Assembly: GCA_046542845.1 (NCBI GenBank)
Contig: JBKHAN010000116.1
Coordinates: 1 to 5,587 of the forward strand
DNA from: SKKC01 sp046542845
GTDB lineage: Bacteria > Spirochaetota > Spirochaetia > DSM-27196 > SKKC01
DNA length: 5,587 bases
Reading direction: 5' to 3'
The notes under the pieces were generated by a model that did no database searches, was not told the origin of the DNA, and worked only from the letters and a program-made list of their open reading frames with translations. Below, piece after piece: positions 5,373 through 5,587 of this stretch; the first letter of the stretch is position 1; every line of letters starts with the position of its first letter. The translations under genes were made by a program, and so were the position numbers.

Positions 5373-5587
5373 CTACAGCAGAATCTGCGCGGCGGCAGAC
5401 GCTGCCATTACAAAGGTCACAAGCAGCCCGATAAACCACTGCCCATGACGAATCGTGCGGGTGACGTCGTCGAATCGCTTGTCCATGTTGTGCTGCAACG
5501 ACTCAAAGCGTTGGTCCATGGCTTCAAAGCGTTTGTCCATGGTGTGCTGCAGCAACTCGAAGCGTTTGTCCATGGACTCGAAGCGCT
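5373..5587 (-). CDS. Repeat coiled-coil protein with C-terminal membrane anchor (5' end outside window)
   Basis: The frame is open from the window edge to the TAG at 5373-5375. An ATG at 5573 would give 66 residues, but it has no SD, and the repeat pattern (RFES just before it) already runs in from outside, so the real start probably lies beyond the window. The visible part consists of alternating 11- and 7-residue units beginning with MDKRFE or MDQRFE: MDKRFELLQHT, MDKRFEA, MDQRFESLQHN, MDKRFDD. It ends with a basic stretch (TRTIRHGQ) and one hydrophobic segment (WFIGLLVTFVMAASAAAQILL) at the very C-terminus. This is a tail-anchored coiled coil, likely oligomeric, on the inner membrane facing the cytosol. 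The layout resembles Bdr-type repeat proteins of spirochaetes and similar short proteins elsewhere; this is a resemblance in design, not a proven homology. It ends about 60 bases before the helicase ATG on the same strand, so the two may share a transcript. Confidence 0.7.
   Translation of the reverse strand, partial: RFESMDKRFELLQHTMDKRFEAMDQRFESLQHNMDKRFDDVTRTIRHGQWFIGLLVTFVMAASAAAQILL
5476..5583 (-). repeat. 54-bp tandem repeat, two copies and continuing past the window edge
   Basis: Copies at 5476-5529 and 5530-5583 match at 45 of 54 positions, and the next four bases (5584-5587) begin a third copy. Each copy encodes 18 residues, an 11-residue unit plus a 7-residue unit, so gain or loss of a copy keeps the reading frame and coiled-coil phase. 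Confidence 0.85.

Noticed and set aside
1..5587. CRISPR array, tRNA, rRNA or insertion sequence
   Set aside because: No spaced identical repeats, no cloverleaf-like segment, no transposase and no terminal inverted repeats were seen; the repeats present all encode protein or lie in promoters.

Overview
The window is GC-rich bacterial DNA holding five protein genes in two groups. No RNA gene, transposon, integrase or CRISPR array is visible. The best guess for the host is a spirochaete or another diderm bacterium. This rests on a predicted lipoprotein, a secreted protein built only of PPC-like domains, and a coiled-coil protein with a C-terminal membrane anchor that recalls the Bdr-type repeat proteins of spirochaetes. 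This placement is inference; no marker gene is present to confirm it.

Left part (1-2663): a divergent pair. A lipoprotein gene runs leftwards off the window edge (1-661, minus). A 584-residue exported protein runs rightwards (909-2663, plus) and consists of a signal peptide and five tandem copies of a roughly 113-residue PPC-like beta-sandwich domain. The 247-bp gap between them carries a good sigma70-type promoter for each gene. It also holds inverted repeats at the leftward promoter and an exact 10-bp tandem duplication in an AT-rich stretch between the two promoters. Both proteins are predicted to act in the cell envelope.

Middle (2664-2747): a short convergent gap with two hairpins, probably a shared two-way terminator.

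Right part (2748-5587): three genes on the minus strand, in transcription order. The first is the 3' end of a gene for a small repeat coiled-coil protein with a C-terminal membrane anchor. About 40-60 bases later comes a roughly 750-residue superfamily 1 (UvrD/Rep-like) helicase with an unusual N-terminal helical domain and a long coiled coil. Last is a cytosolic thioredoxin-like protein with a WCGHC active site. The helicase stop and the thioredoxin start overlap in ATGA, so these two are almost certainly co-transcribed and translationally coupled. That pairing, together with the helicase architecture, is the most unusual feature of the window. No other gene here supports a complete defence or repair system, so any such role is hypothetical.
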